Notes under the pieces: model-generated | Databases searched by the model: none | What the model was told of the DNA's origin: nothing | What the model saw: the letters and a program-made list of their open reading frames with translations, nothing else | Part shown: piece after piece, positions 36,831-45,061 of the stretch | Layout: each line of letters opens with the position of its first letter | Numbering within the stretch: position 1 is the first letter of the stretch | Made by a program: the position numbers and the translations under genes | Source of the DNA: Photobacterium galatheae | Lineage (GTDB): Bacteria > Pseudomonadota > Gammaproteobacteria > Enterobacterales > Vibrionaceae | Length of the DNA: 53,510 nucleotides | Direction of reading: 5' to 3' | Assembly: GCF_000695255.1 (NCBI RefSeq) | Contig: NZ_JMIB01000009.1 | Location: forward strand, 1 to 53,510

Positions 36831-37436
36831 ATGACAAGACGTAAGACACAATCCGGACACAAGGCTAACAAACCCAGCCCGGGAGGCTTTGTACGTATCA
36901 TCAGTGGCCGCTGGCGGGGGCGTAAACTGCCAGTCCATGATGTCGCCGGGCTACGCCCTACCACCGACCGTGTCAAAGAAACAGTTTTCAACTGGCTGGC
37001 ACCGGACATCCACGGTGCCAGATGCCTGGATCTGTTTGCCGGCAGCGGCAGCCTGGGGCTGGAAGCGCTGTCCCGCGGTGCCGACCACCTGACACTGCTG
37101 GAACTGGATAGCAAAGCCGCCGGGCAACTGAAGCGCAATCTGGACACGCTGGGCACCACGCAGGCCATGCTCCACCAGACCGATAGCCTGACGTTTCTGG
37201 CCCAACCCGGCACCGCGTTTGATCTGGTGTTTATCGACCCGCCTTTTCGCCGTGACATGCTGACGGATGTCTTCCGCCTGCTCGAAACCAATGGTTGGCT
37301 GGCCCCTGAAGCCCTGATTTATCTGGAAGCCGAGAAAGAGCTCGGATTACCTGACACCCCGGAGCACTGGCAACTGCTGAAAGAGAAAACGGCAGGTCAG
37401 GTCAGCTACCGCTTGTATCAAAGAGAGGAACTATGA
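36831..37436 (+). CDS. rsmD: RsmD, 16S rRNA (guanine966-N2)-methyltransferase
   Basis: Methylates G966 of 16S rRNA in the assembled small subunit. It has 201 aa: N-terminal RIISGRWRGRKLPV, DRVKETVFNWL, SAM-binding CLDLFAGSGSLGLEALSRGA and catalytic FIDPPFRRD. It is divergent from ftsY as in E. coli. The stop overlaps the next gene's start as ATGA (37433-37436). Confidence 0.96.
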   Translation: MTRRKTQSGHKANKPSPGGFVRIISGRWRGRKLPVHDVAGLRPTTDRVKETVFNWLAPDIHGARCLDLFAGSGSLGLEALSRGADHLTLLELDSKAAGQLKRNLDTLGTTQAMLHQTDSLTFLAQPGTAFDLVFIDPPFRRDMLTDVFRLLETNGWLAPEALIYLEAEKELGLPDTPEHWQLLKEKTAGQVSYRLYQREEL

Positions 37437-37699
37437 AAACGCTGATTCTACTGGCTAAAATTGCCATTGGCTTTGTCTGGGCCGTTCTACTGCTCAACCT
37501 GTTCTATCCGTTCCCAGGCGTGGCTGCGATTGCACTTTATATTATGACGGCGTTTCTGCTGGCGATGCATGGCCTGCAAATGCTGATTTTCCTCGGTGCC
37601 TTCGGCGATAAGCTGACCTTAGGGCGATGGGAAAAGTGGTCTATTCTGGCCTTTGGGATCTTTGCCCTGCTGGATATCCGCCGCAAGCACATGATGTAA
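37433..37699 (+). CDS. yhhL: DUF1145 membrane protein (YhhL-like)
   Basis: An 88-aa inner-membrane protein with three hydrophobic segments (about 5-25, 29-55, 66-82). Position directly after rsmD with a 4-base overlap matches E. coli yhhL (DUF1145). Function unknown; presumably co-translated with rsmD. Confidence 0.85.
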   Translation: MKTLILLAKIAIGFVWAVLLLNLFYPFPGVAAIALYIMTAFLLAMHGLQMLIFLGAFGDKLTLGRWEKWSILAFGIFALLDIRRKHMM

Positions 37700-37707
37700 A
37701 AAGCACA

Positions 37708-37732
37708 CAGGGTGCCATCCGGGCACCCTGCT
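37708..37732. terminator. Hairpin between convergent yhhL and the DUF2007 gene
   Basis: CAGGGTGCC (37708-37716) pairs with GGCACCCTG (37722-37730). The stem is strong, but the following CTTCTCTTC is only moderately T-rich, so efficiency is uncertain. Confidence 0.65.
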
Positions 37733-37783
37733 TCTCTTCACTGGCATCAAGTTATCTCAAGCTTGAAAAGCTGTCATCACGCT

Positions 37784-38101
37784 TCAGTCATCTGGCCTGT
37801 CCGCCCCGCACTGCCAGCACCAGTCAAACGGACCTTCATTCAGTTCTCCGCACCCCCGGCATCGCCATCCCTGCAGATTTCCCTTTTCATAACTGGCGAT
37901 CAACTGTTGCGCCTGAGCCGTTTCTTCCGCCGGAACCCAAAGCATCACTTCCACCACATCGGCCGGTAGCTCACCCGCCGCTGAACCGAGGTTTTCACCC
38001 GTCAATCGAACACGCAAGCCGGCATGTTCCAGCAAACCTTTGAGCGTATGTGCTTCCAGACTGTTGCCAGCACGGTAAATCGACTGCCAGGTGAATGCCA
38101 T
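37784..38101 (-). CDS. DUF2007-type protein with C-terminal zinc ribbon
   Basis: A 105-aa cytoplasmic protein. Residues 1-70 form a small alpha/beta domain (YRAGNSLEAHTLKGLLEHAG, VMLWVPAEETAQAQQLI) of the DUF2007, putative signal-transducing type. Residues 78-102 carry two CxxC pairs (CRGCGELN and CWQCGA) fitting a zinc ribbon. AAGGAG precedes the ATG. The partner and ligand are unknown. Confidence 0.8.
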   Translation of the reverse strand: MAFTWQSIYRAGNSLEAHTLKGLLEHAGLRVRLTGENLGSAAGELPADVVEVMLWVPAEETAQAQQLIASYEKGNLQGWRCRGCGELNEGPFDWCWQCGADRPDD

Positions 38102-38125
38102 ACCCTCTCCTTCTGCTGTTCAGGA

Positions 38126-38752
38126 TTAGCGTAGCAAAACGCTGATGACCAACAATGACTGGGACAGATAATAAGTGGTCATAATACTCCCTGTCGCCGC
38201 CCGGAAATTACCCCGAAAACGATCCAGCGCCAGCAAAGTATCAGACACCAGAAACATCAGCGCTCCGGCAAAAGCTGCCAGTCCGGCACCCGTCCGCGTG
38301 GTAAGCCAGTATTCTCCCGCCGCCCAGGTCATTTGCAGAATGACGGCGACATAAACCGCCACAGGAATCGCCAGTCGACCCAGTGAGGGCAACAGCAACA
38401 GATACACAATAATCCCGGCACCGCCCAGCAACGCCGGCAGCCACCAGACAATCGGGGCTGCCAGTTCGCCCCAGAATGCAAAAGAATACACGACGTGCGC
38501 CAGCAGGAAACTCGCCAAACCGGCAACAAACCTGTCTTTGGGCAGCATCAGAAAGATATCGCCCACCACAGAACACACCAGCCCGGCAACAATGACCTGC
38601 TGATAGAAATCACCGCTGCCAAACTGAAATGCCGTTGCCAGCAAAAGGACGATGGTCAACGGTTTAAAGAGATAAAACTGCCACTGAGGACCGCGATAAG
38701 CGGCATTGATATGCAGCAAAGCTGAAAAAGAGACGGCTAACCAGACCCACAT
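38126..38752 (-). CDS. yhhN: YhhN family membrane protein (lysoplasmalogenase-like)
   Basis: A 208-aa integral membrane protein with about eight helices. Family signatures are FKPLTIVLLL near the N-terminus, GDIFLMLPKDRFVAGLASFLLAH, and SDTLLALDRF followed by TYYLSQ near the C-terminus. Members of YhhN/TMEM86 hydrolyse lysoplasmalogens in animals; the bacterial substrate is uncertain. Linkage to rsmD-yhhL matches E. coli. Confidence 0.88.
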   Translation of the reverse strand: MWVWLAVSFSALLHINAAYRGPQWQFYLFKPLTIVLLLATAFQFGSGDFYQQVIVAGLVCSVVGDIFLMLPKDRFVAGLASFLLAHVVYSFAFWGELAAPIVWWLPALLGGAGIIVYLLLLPSLGRLAIPVAVYVAVILQMTWAAGEYWLTTRTGAGLAAFAGALMFLVSDTLLALDRFRGNFRAATGSIMTTYYLSQSLLVISVLLR

Positions 38753-39491
38753 ATGTCCACCAGAGTTATCAAAGCTGTGACAGTGTAAAAAGCCCGATAA
38801 GATTGTCTAGCCCGGAAAGCGCTTTCACCCGGCCAATTCTCACCTCTGTGATCTATCACACTTTCACATAACTCATTCTTCTCAGGATTAATCTGGCGTG
38901 ACTCGTTCTCCCCCGCTTCATAAACAGTACGGGGTTGTACCACTTTGATTTGATGTCATGACGACAAAATCAGCCTGCAGGAACTCACTGAAAAAATGTA
39001 CCTCTACCATCCATAAAGCACGGCAATTCAAGAAAGAAATTACGTTCAAAATAAAAATTAAAACAAATATAAAACAATCACTTATTAGTAAACTTCCCCT
39101 AAAAAACATTACACGAAGACGAGCGCTTATTTTTGTCACGGTTACCATAGAATTTACAAGAAAATGCGTCCCCGAAGACAGAAAGCGTATGCAAAAGGCA
39201 CAGCCAGTGTATACCAGCGTTCATCAACAATCCCTAAACTACAGAAAACCATCCAAAATGCGACACCATCAAAAACCAAACGATAAAAACAAAAAACCTG
39301 AAAAACAACACTTCAAAAAAACAAGCGAGAACATAAAATGAAATATAAATCAGTTAGTTATGCAACAAAACAAAAGCAACTTCATTTTTGATTGCTTTTT
39401 ACTCAGGTCATTTTTCATAGTTTAGCTCGGTCAATAAAGGGATTTTATGGCCACTAAAAGTAAATTTATTGCTAAATATCACACCTTCACT
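38753..39491. other. Gene-poor A-rich region
   Basis: About 740 bp. Near yhhN there is a palindrome (38847-38860). Between 38957 and 39345 the plus strand is extremely A-rich and leaves a 127-codon frame open, but there is no ribosome site and the product would be a Lys-rich low-complexity chain. AAAAGCAA/TTGCTTTT (39372-39379, 39392-39399) is a weak hairpin followed by one extra T. Confidence 0.5.
38847..38860. promoter_or_regulatory. Palindrome TGTGATCTATCACA upstream of yhhN
   Basis: TGTGA and TCACA half-sites as for CRP, but with a 4-bp rather than 6-bp centre. Located about 95-108 bp upstream of the yhhN start. It may bind a CRP-like protein with different spacing, or be chance. Confidence 0.35.
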
Positions 39492-39521
39492 TTGATCAAA
39501 CCGTAAAAAAAGTGCTATTCT
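39492..39521 (+). promoter_or_regulatory. Promoter of the 25-aa peptide gene
   Basis: TTGATC (39492-39497), 18-base spacer, TATTCT (39516-39521) with an extended TGC just before the -10. Predicted start near 39528, about 35 nt before the ATG at 39564. Confidence 0.6.
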
Positions 39522-39563
39522 TGAATTCATCAACTCAGCAGCAACAGTAAGGAGCCTACCTCT

Positions 39564-39641
39564 ATGTTATCTTCCTCTCAAAAACAAGGGCTTGTCATGA
39601 TCGCCGTCGTCGCCGGTCTCATGTTGCTGCCTGTGCTTTAA
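39564..39641 (+). CDS. 25-residue hydrophobic membrane peptide
   Basis: A very short gene: MLSSSQKQGLVMIAVVAGLM then LLPVL. A polar N-terminus (residues 1-8) is followed by one hydrophobic span (9-25) that fits a single membrane helix. AAGGAG lies nine bases before the ATG. It has its own promoter and is followed within 30 bp by a strong terminator, giving a monocistronic transcript of about 165 nt. I do not recognise the family. The compact promoter-RBS-ORF-terminator unit argues that it is real; alternatively the transcript could be a small RNA. Confidence 0.6.
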   Translation: MLSSSQKQGLVMIAVVAGLMLLPVL

Positions 39642-39667
39642 TAAGCAATAACCAAAGATTACCAAAC

Positions 39668-39696
39668 AAAAAAAGGTGCCACAGGCACCTTTTTTT
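39668..39696. terminator. Strong bidirectional terminator
   Basis: AAAAAAAGGTGCC (39668-39680), loop ACA, GGCACCTTTTTTT (39684-39696). It closes the 25-aa peptide gene and the minus-strand HEPN-like gene. Confidence 0.93.
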
Positions 39697-39727
39697 GTTC
39701 CAGACTGACACTACATTCCCTTTACCA

Positions 39728-40093
39728 TTAAAGGCGAAGTTTGATCAGATGCCAGTTGCTGGAGTAAAACCATAGCGCCAGTGCTGTCATCCCAACCACC
39801 AAAAATAAAACAACAGCCCAAACACGGCGGCCACTCCGAGGAGTCAGCTCTTTTTCACATGCACGGCAGGCTTTACGAAAACCCCGGCTATCATCCAGAA
39901 CAAACCCATCTTCGTGCACCACTTTATTACGGATGGTCGCAACATAACGCAACGAGGGAATAATCTCGTGCGGCAGTCGCTCTTCACAGCTGGTGATCAA
40001 CTGATGCAGGCCTTTTCCTTCCGCGTGGTAATGATGTTTTAGTAAATATTCAAGCCGACGGCTGCGGCTCACCACTAGCTCAATATCCGTCAC
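39728..40093 (-). CDS. DUF4145/HEPN-like protein with C-terminal membrane anchor
   Basis: A 121-aa protein. Residues 1-85 look helical and carry RNKVVH (55-60) within YVATIRNKVVHEDGF, the pattern of HEPN-type RNases and DUF4145 proteins. Residues 91-111 (VWAVVLFLVVGMTALALWF) form one transmembrane helix, so the HEPN part faces the cytoplasm. The start is GTG at 40091-40093, the only reasonable start. The context is unlinked small genes. Whether it has RNase activity is unknown. Confidence 0.72.
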   Translation of the reverse strand: MTDIELVVSRSRRLEYLLKHHYHAEGKGLHQLITSCEERLPHEIIPSLRYVATIRNKVVHEDGFVLDDSRGFRKACRACEKELTPRSGRRVWAVVLFLVVGMTALALWFYSSNWHLIKLRL

Positions 40094-40254
40094 CAGCCCC
40101 TACTCCCTACACAAACCTTCTTTTTTAACCTTACAGGCAGATCAGCCCGTTGCAAACCACTGGGTCAGCATGCCGGTCACAAACACCGGACGCCGTCACT
40201 GACAATCGAACCATGACTCAAGCATAATGCCCCCTGAGAATGAAGGAGTCCGAC

Positions 40255-40584
40255 ATGCCATTTTTTCCGTTTCTGATCCTGGCTGTATTACTGTGTCTGG
40301 CAATTGCCAGCTTTATCTTTATCTACCGCCGCCACTGGACAAGCCGTCATGCCACCGACAAACAAATTGACGTACAGATCCTTGATAAGCAGAGCTTATC
40401 CGCCGATGAACACCAGCCAGGAGATGACAGCGAGCAATACTGGCTCTATGTTCAGCCCCTCAGTGGCGGCCCGAAGCGTGAATTTCAGGTCGGGGTACAT
40501 TTTTATCATGCCCTGACTCCCGGGGACTGCGGTACCCTGACCTATCGGGGCCGGCAGTTTATCCATTTTGCGCTGAAACGCTGA
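40255..40584 (+). CDS. yhhM: DUF2500 membrane protein (YhhM-like)
   Basis: A 109-aa protein with one N-terminal helix (about 3-25) and a soluble beta-rich domain: IDVQILDKQSLSADEH, YWLYVQPLSGG, EFQVG, GTLTYRGRQFIHF. This fits the DUF2500/YhhM family. AAGGAG lies six bases before the ATG at 40255. In E. coli yhhM is next to yhhL; here it has moved away. Function unknown. Confidence 0.75.
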   Translation: MPFFPFLILAVLLCLAIASFIFIYRRHWTSRHATDKQIDVQILDKQSLSADEHQPGDDSEQYWLYVQPLSGGPKREFQVGVHFYHALTPGDCGTLTYRGRQFIHFALKR

Positions 40585-40597
40585 ACTGCCATGACCT

Positions 40598-41602
40598 TCA
40601 GGGCACCAGCCAGGCCGTGAAGCGACTTCGACTGAGCCACCAGCTGGCCAGCAACGCCAAACCACCCGCGATCAACGTCCAGAAAGGAATCATCAATGCC
40701 GGGTGGATAAAATACAAATCAAACGCTCTGACCGGCCACAGAAACAACGGATGCAGCAGATAAATCCCCAGGCTGTAACGGCTGACAAAAGCCAGCCTTG
40801 CGAGTGTCTGCTCACTCAGCCGATCAGCCAGATAACGACACAATGAAAATACCATGGCGGCTATCACCACAGTATTCAGCGTCTTATAAGACAGCCAGCG
40901 GCCAACCGTATATTCCCCCAGCAAAAAGCTGTGGCTGATCACCATATAATCCGTCAGTAATAACGCAGCAATGCCCAGCGGCAACAACCAGGTCAACGTC
41001 GGCCATGAAAAACAGAAAAGGCTGTACCCCAGCAGCAAATAACCACTATAGAGCACCAACTGATGGCTCCAGGGGCCATCAATATGGAGCAGAAACAAGC
41101 CTGTCACCGTCATCCACAGTAAAGTCACACCTTTGATGGCAGTGGGATCAGCCCGCTTCACCCATGCCTGAAAAAAGGGGATCACCAGATACAGCGGAAT
41201 AAAGTAATAAAAGAAGCCCAGATGGTAATAGGTTTCGTGCGCCGGCATCTCAGCCAGGGTATGCAGCGCGGTCTCTGTGTGATAACCCTCTGGCGTTGCA
41301 CCCGACAAGAAAGCGTAAAACAGCGACCAGACCAGAAAAGGCACCAGCACCTTGCCCAACCGACGTCTCAGATAATAGCTCAAGTCAAATGGCCGGGTAT
41401 CACTCAACATCAGTGCCCCGGTGATCATAATAAAGACAGGTACAGCCCAGCGACTGAAGCTGTTATAGCTGACAGCCGTCATCCAGGCATGGTCCGGGAT
41501 CTGACCCAGTAATTCACGATAGGGGCCGAGCACATGAATCACCACCACCGCTGTTGCCGCAACACAGCGCAATAGATCAATGAAGATAACCTTTTCCCGC
41601 AT
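40598..41602 (-). CDS. Acyltransferase family 3 (OafA/WecH-type) membrane protein
   Basis: An integral membrane acyltransferase of 334 aa with about ten helices. The family motif is FIDLLRCVAATAVVVIHVLGP at the N-terminus (basic residue and catalytic-type His), followed by FSRWAVPVFIMITGALML and RRRLGKVLVPFLVWSLFYA. Relatives O-acetylate surface polysaccharides or, like WecH, enterobacterial common antigen. The acceptor here is unknown. The ATG at 41600-41602 has AGGGG upstream; the frame continues to 41659. Confidence 0.85.
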   Translation of the reverse strand: MREKVIFIDLLRCVAATAVVVIHVLGPYRELLGQIPDHAWMTAVSYNSFSRWAVPVFIMITGALMLSDTRPFDLSYYLRRRLGKVLVPFLVWSLFYAFLSGATPEGYHTETALHTLAEMPAHETYYHLGFFYYFIPLYLVIPFFQAWVKRADPTAIKGVTLLWMTVTGLFLLHIDGPWSHQLVLYSGYLLLGYSLFCFSWPTLTWLLPLGIAALLLTDYMVISHSFLLGEYTVGRWLSYKTLNTVVIAAMVFSLCRYLADRLSEQTLARLAFVSRYSLGIYLLHPLFLWPVRAFDLYFIHPALMIPFWTLIAGGLALLASWWLSRSRFTAWLVP

Positions 41603-41724
41603 AGATCCCCTTTGCGATGGCCCATCGCCCATTCGATACTTTTGATCCAGATTAGGCACCTGCGCCTGCTTTAATGTTAACAGAATGCTAACTTGAATGG
41701 TGTTTTATTAGTTTCAACCCAGAA

Positions 41725-41741
41725 TGGTGATCTATATCACA
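41725..41741 (+). promoter_or_regulatory. CRP-binding-site-like sequence upstream of the AbgT-family transporter
   Basis: TGGTGATCTATATCACA: GTGA-N6-TCAC core, near the CRP consensus TGTGA-N6-TCACA. It lies about 300 bp before the transporter start in a long AT-rich leader, and about 125 bp upstream of the divergent acyltransferase gene, so either could be the target. Confidence 0.5.
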
Positions 41742-42027
41742 AAAAATATCATTTTGTTCTTCATACATCACAATGATCTCCCGTCCTGAATCGTCTTGAC
41801 TTCGTTACAAATAGACAACAACACACATAGAAGAAAGCAAATTGATTCAAAATTCACACAAAATAAGGAATAAAAAACCAATAAACAAATGATTCATTAG
41901 TCATAAATTATACAAATGAAATATTTTGACACACTTTTGTTTTGTTGAGTCTATTAACAATAGCGTAACCTCCCGCCCCGACAACAAGAGACCCATTGAC
42001 GGGTACACGACGAATAAGGAGGTCGTG
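41742..42027. other. AT-rich leader of the AbgT-family gene
   Basis: About 285 bp, A-rich, with no gene. The transporter frame is open from 41926, but that segment is unlike the family N-terminus. A strong AAGGAGG ribosome site sits at its end (42016-42022). Confidence 0.5.
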
Positions 42028-43623
42028 ATGCATTCAAGTGCTTCACAAAATCAAGTAAATCCAAAAAAAACGCTGTTTACGCGCTTTTTAGACACGGTTG
42101 AATGGCTGGGTAACCTGCTGCCTCACCCGATCACTTTGTTTGCCCTGTTCAGCCTGGCGATTCTGGTCGCTTCAGGAATTGCCGGCTACTTCGGTGTGTC
42201 AGTTCCTGATCCGCGTCCTGAAGGTGCACCGGGCCGCTCCGCTGATGGTATGATTTATGTAGTCAGCCTGTTCAATGCGGACGGTCTGCAAATGATTGTG
42301 GCCAATCTGGTGAAAAATTTCACTGGCTTCGCCCCACTGGGCACCGTGTTGGTTGCCATGCTGGGTGTCGCCATTGCAGAACATTCTGGCTTACTTTCTG
42401 CTGCAATGCGTGGTCTGGTTATGGGTGCGTCCCGCCGCATGGTGACCCTGGTGGTCGTCTTCGCTGGTATCATCTCGAACACCGCATCAGAATTAGGCTA
42501 TGTCGTCCTGATCCCACTGGCCGCGATGCTGTTCCACTCGCTGGGCCGTCACCCGCTGGCCGGTCTGGCAGCTGCTTTTGCCGGTGTCTCCGGGGGCTAT
42601 AGTGCCAACCTGCTGCTGGGCACCGTAGACCCGTTACTGTCCGGGATCACCCAAACAGCCGCACAGATGATCGATCCGACCTATGAAGTGGGTCCGGAGG
42701 TCAACTGGTACTTTATGTTCGCGTCCACCTTCGCGATCACCCTCATGGGTGCCTTTGTAACCGAGAAAATCGTTGAGCCGAAACTGGGCAGCTACAATGC
42801 CGAGGAAGCCAGCGACGATCTGGGTCAGGACAAGATGGGCAAGCTGACAGCACTGGAGAAAAAGGGACTGAAAATCGCCGGTCTGGCAGCACTGGCTGTT
42901 TCTGCCCTGCTGGCACTGACCATCGTGCCGGAAAACGGCATTTTACGTCACCCGGAAACTGGCCTGATCGCCGGTTCGCCGTTCCTGAAAGGCATTGTGG
43001 CGTTCATTTTTGTCTTCTTTGCCATTCCAGGCTTTGCCTACGGTAAAGTCGTCGGCACCATGAAAACCGATCGCGACGTCATCGATGCGATGTCGAAGTC
43101 GATGTCCTCCATGGGCATGTACATCGTGCTGGTGTTCTTCGCGGCTCAGTTTGTTGCTTTCTTCAAGTGGACCAATTTTGGTCAGGTCTTTGCCGTTGCT
43201 GGTGCAGACTTCCTGCAGTCGATTGGACTGACCGGCCCGATGCTGTTCTTTGCCTTTATCCTGATGTGTGGCTTCATCAACCTGATGATCGGTTCTGCCT
43301 CAGCGCAGTGGGCTGTCACGGCGCCTATTTTCGTTCCGATGCTGATGCTGGTCGGCTACGCGCCGGAAACTATTCAGGCGGCCTACCGGATTGGTGACTC
43401 AGTGACCAACATCATTACCCCGATGATGAGCTACTTCGGCATGATTCTGGCCGTTGCCACCCGCTACCAGAAGAATCTGGGGCTGGGCACTCTGATTGCC
43501 ACCATGCTGCCGTACTCCATGGTCTTCATCGTGGGCTGGAGCCTGATGTTCTACATCTGGGTCTTCGTCCTGGGGATCCCGGTTGGTCCGGGTGCTGCGA
43601 CCTATTACACCGTCGGCGGTTAA
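42028..43623 (+). CDS. AbgT-family transporter
   Basis: Inner-membrane transporter of 531 aa with about eleven helices and re-entrant segments. Family features are FLDTVEWLGNLLPHPITLF, SGLLSAAMRGLV, SNTASELGYVVLIPLAAMLF and the second-half signature FINLMIGSASAQWAVTAPIFVPML. AbgT members take up p-aminobenzoyl-glutamate or export antimetabolites such as sulfonamides (MtrF, YdaH). The substrate here is not predictable. AAGGAGG precedes the ATG. A terminator follows, so it is monocistronic; CRP control is possible. Confidence 0.93.
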   Translation: MHSSASQNQVNPKKTLFTRFLDTVEWLGNLLPHPITLFALFSLAILVASGIAGYFGVSVPDPRPEGAPGRSADGMIYVVSLFNADGLQMIVANLVKNFTGFAPLGTVLVAMLGVAIAEHSGLLSAAMRGLVMGASRRMVTLVVVFAGIISNTASELGYVVLIPLAAMLFHSLGRHPLAGLAAAFAGVSGGYSANLLLGTVDPLLSGITQTAAQMIDPTYEVGPEVNWYFMFASTFAITLMGAFVTEKIVEPKLGSYNAEEASDDLGQDKMGKLTALEKKGLKIAGLAALAVSALLALTIVPENGILRHPETGLIAGSPFLKGIVAFIFVFFAIPGFAYGKVVGTMKTDRDVIDAMSKSMSSMGMYIVLVFFAAQFVAFFKWTNFGQVFAVAGADFLQSIGLTGPMLFFAFILMCGFINLMIGSASAQWAVTAPIFVPMLMLVGYAPETIQAAYRIGDSVTNIITPMMSYFGMILAVATRYQKNLGLGTLIATMLPYSMVFIVGWSLMFYIWVFVLGIPVGPGAATYYTVGG

Positions 43624-43638
43624 TCTCCCAGAAACAAC

Positions 43639-43670
43639 AAACCGGGCCAAGTGCCCGGTTTATTTTTTCC
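43639..43670 (+). terminator. Terminator after the AbgT-family gene
   Basis: AAACCGGGC (43639-43647), loop CAAGT, GCCCGGTTT (43653-43661), then ATTTTTTCC. Confidence 0.9.
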
Positions 43671-43692
43671 TCATTTCCGGTGAGACCGGAGA

Positions 43693-44928
43693 CTATTTCT
43701 GATAAGGGATCTGGTAACTGGTCAGCCAGTGCAGTGTTTGATGGTATACATTCGCGACCTGCGTTTCTTTCACACCCAGCTTCTCGCAATAACGGGCCGT
43801 CATCTCCCAGTCCGCATTATCATACGCATCCAGCAGGTTCAGAATGTCTCCCAGATCTCCTTCCCGATACAGCAGCGCACTGTGGACTTCTTCCGACAAT
43901 GGTAACAATTCCAAAAGCTTCGGCAGAGGTTTGTCCAGCAACGCATCCAGCAGAGAAAAAATACCGGCCAGAAAAGCCTGATCGCTGTTGAGGCTGATCC
44001 CGCTGCCCCGCGCCAGTTCCTCACACATCCGCGCCCGTTGCAACGACAAAATATACAGTTCTCGGGGTTTGCGGATCGACGCATGCGCGGCTGCCACCAC
44101 AGACACAAAGAGTTTGATTTTCTCTTCTCCCAGATACACCAGTGCCTGTTTAAAATTGCCAATGGGCGACAGCGTGCGATGCGCTGCCGAATTCACATAA
44201 CGCAGCAGCAGATAAGACAGTGAGACATCGCTGGTAATAATTCGCTCGACTCGCTTGAAATCCACCGGTGTGCGGCTGATCTCCCGCAGCAATCGCAGTG
44301 TCGTCAGTGTTTCCGGAGTCACCTGCCGGTTTTTCAGTAATTCGGGCTTACTGAAGTAGTAACCCTGGAACAAATGAAAACCTGCAGTTTTTGCTGCTTC
44401 GAACTCTTCCCGGGTTTCCACCTTCTCAGCAAGAAACTTCAGTCGCCGGCTTTTCTGACTGGCGACAAATGCACATGCCTGCTCGCAGCCCAGCTTAATG
44501 AAATCCAGCTTAATCAGATGAACAAACGGCATAAAACGCTGCCAGGCAGGCTCCAGTTCGAAATCATCCAGTGCGATGGTGTAACCCTGTTTGTGCAGAT
44601 GACGGACTGCCGCCAGCAATTCGTCGTCCGGGGTACAGGTTTCCAGCACTTCAATCACGACTTTCTGCCTTGGCAGCAACAAAGGCATCAGTTTGATCAG
44701 GCTGTCGTGGGGAAAATTAATAAAGGTTCGCTGACTGGCCGTCGCCAGATCATCACCAACAGCCATATAATTTTCCACCAGCAACCGACTGGTCGCCGTG
44801 TTCGCTTCGATCTGGGGAAATGCATTCTGCTCCCCGTCACGGAACAACAGCTCATATCCCACCGTGCGCTGCTGGCGGTTCAGAATCGGCTGACGAGCTA
44901 CGTAGGCGTACATATCCGAAATAGTCAT
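43693..44928 (-). CDS. EAL-HDOD signalling protein (CdgJ/YuxH type)
   Basis: A 411-aa cytoplasmic protein: EAL domain at about 5-200, HDOD domain at about 205-400. The EAL domain begins YVARQPILNRQQ and has ELLFR in place of EAL. The expected metal and catalytic residues are still visible: Asn in FINFPHDSL, Glu in VVIEVLET, the DD pair in IALDDFELEP, Lys in HLIKLDF, Glu in FLAEKVET and Gln in HLFQGYYFSKP. It may therefore hydrolyse c-di-GMP, as reported for CdgJ of Vibrio cholerae. The HDOD part has LSYLLLRYVNSAAH. The start is uncertain: ATG at 44928 or five codons later (MYAYVARQ). Confidence 0.88.
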   Translation of the reverse strand: MTISDMYAYVARQPILNRQQRTVGYELLFRDGEQNAFPQIEANTATSRLLVENYMAVGDDLATASQRTFINFPHDSLIKLMPLLLPRQKVVIEVLETCTPDDELLAAVRHLHKQGYTIALDDFELEPAWQRFMPFVHLIKLDFIKLGCEQACAFVASQKSRRLKFLAEKVETREEFEAAKTAGFHLFQGYYFSKPELLKNRQVTPETLTTLRLLREISRTPVDFKRVERIITSDVSLSYLLLRYVNSAAHRTLSPIGNFKQALVYLGEEKIKLFVSVVAAAHASIRKPRELYILSLQRARMCEELARGSGISLNSDQAFLAGIFSLLDALLDKPLPKLLELLPLSEEVHSALLYREGDLGDILNLLDAYDNADWEMTARYCEKLGVKETQVANVYHQTLHWLTSYQIPYQK

Positions 44929-45061
44929 GACCCTGCCAGATGGATGACAATAACAAGAATAGAAAGACATCCGTTTGGATGTCGCATCCAAAACCATCAA
45001 CACTTTACGTTATACTGGAACATATTACGAATTCCTATATGCCGCCAGGCATAGCTAATAA

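Noticed and set aside
38847..38860. TGTGATCTATCACA as a standard CRP site
   Set aside because: The half-sites fit, but the centre is 4 bp instead of 6 bp; listed only as a palindrome.
38958..39341. Plus-strand 127-codon frame in the A-rich spacer
   Set aside because: No ribosome binding site, very high lysine content, no folded-domain pattern; explained by base composition. Kept as an observation, not a gene.
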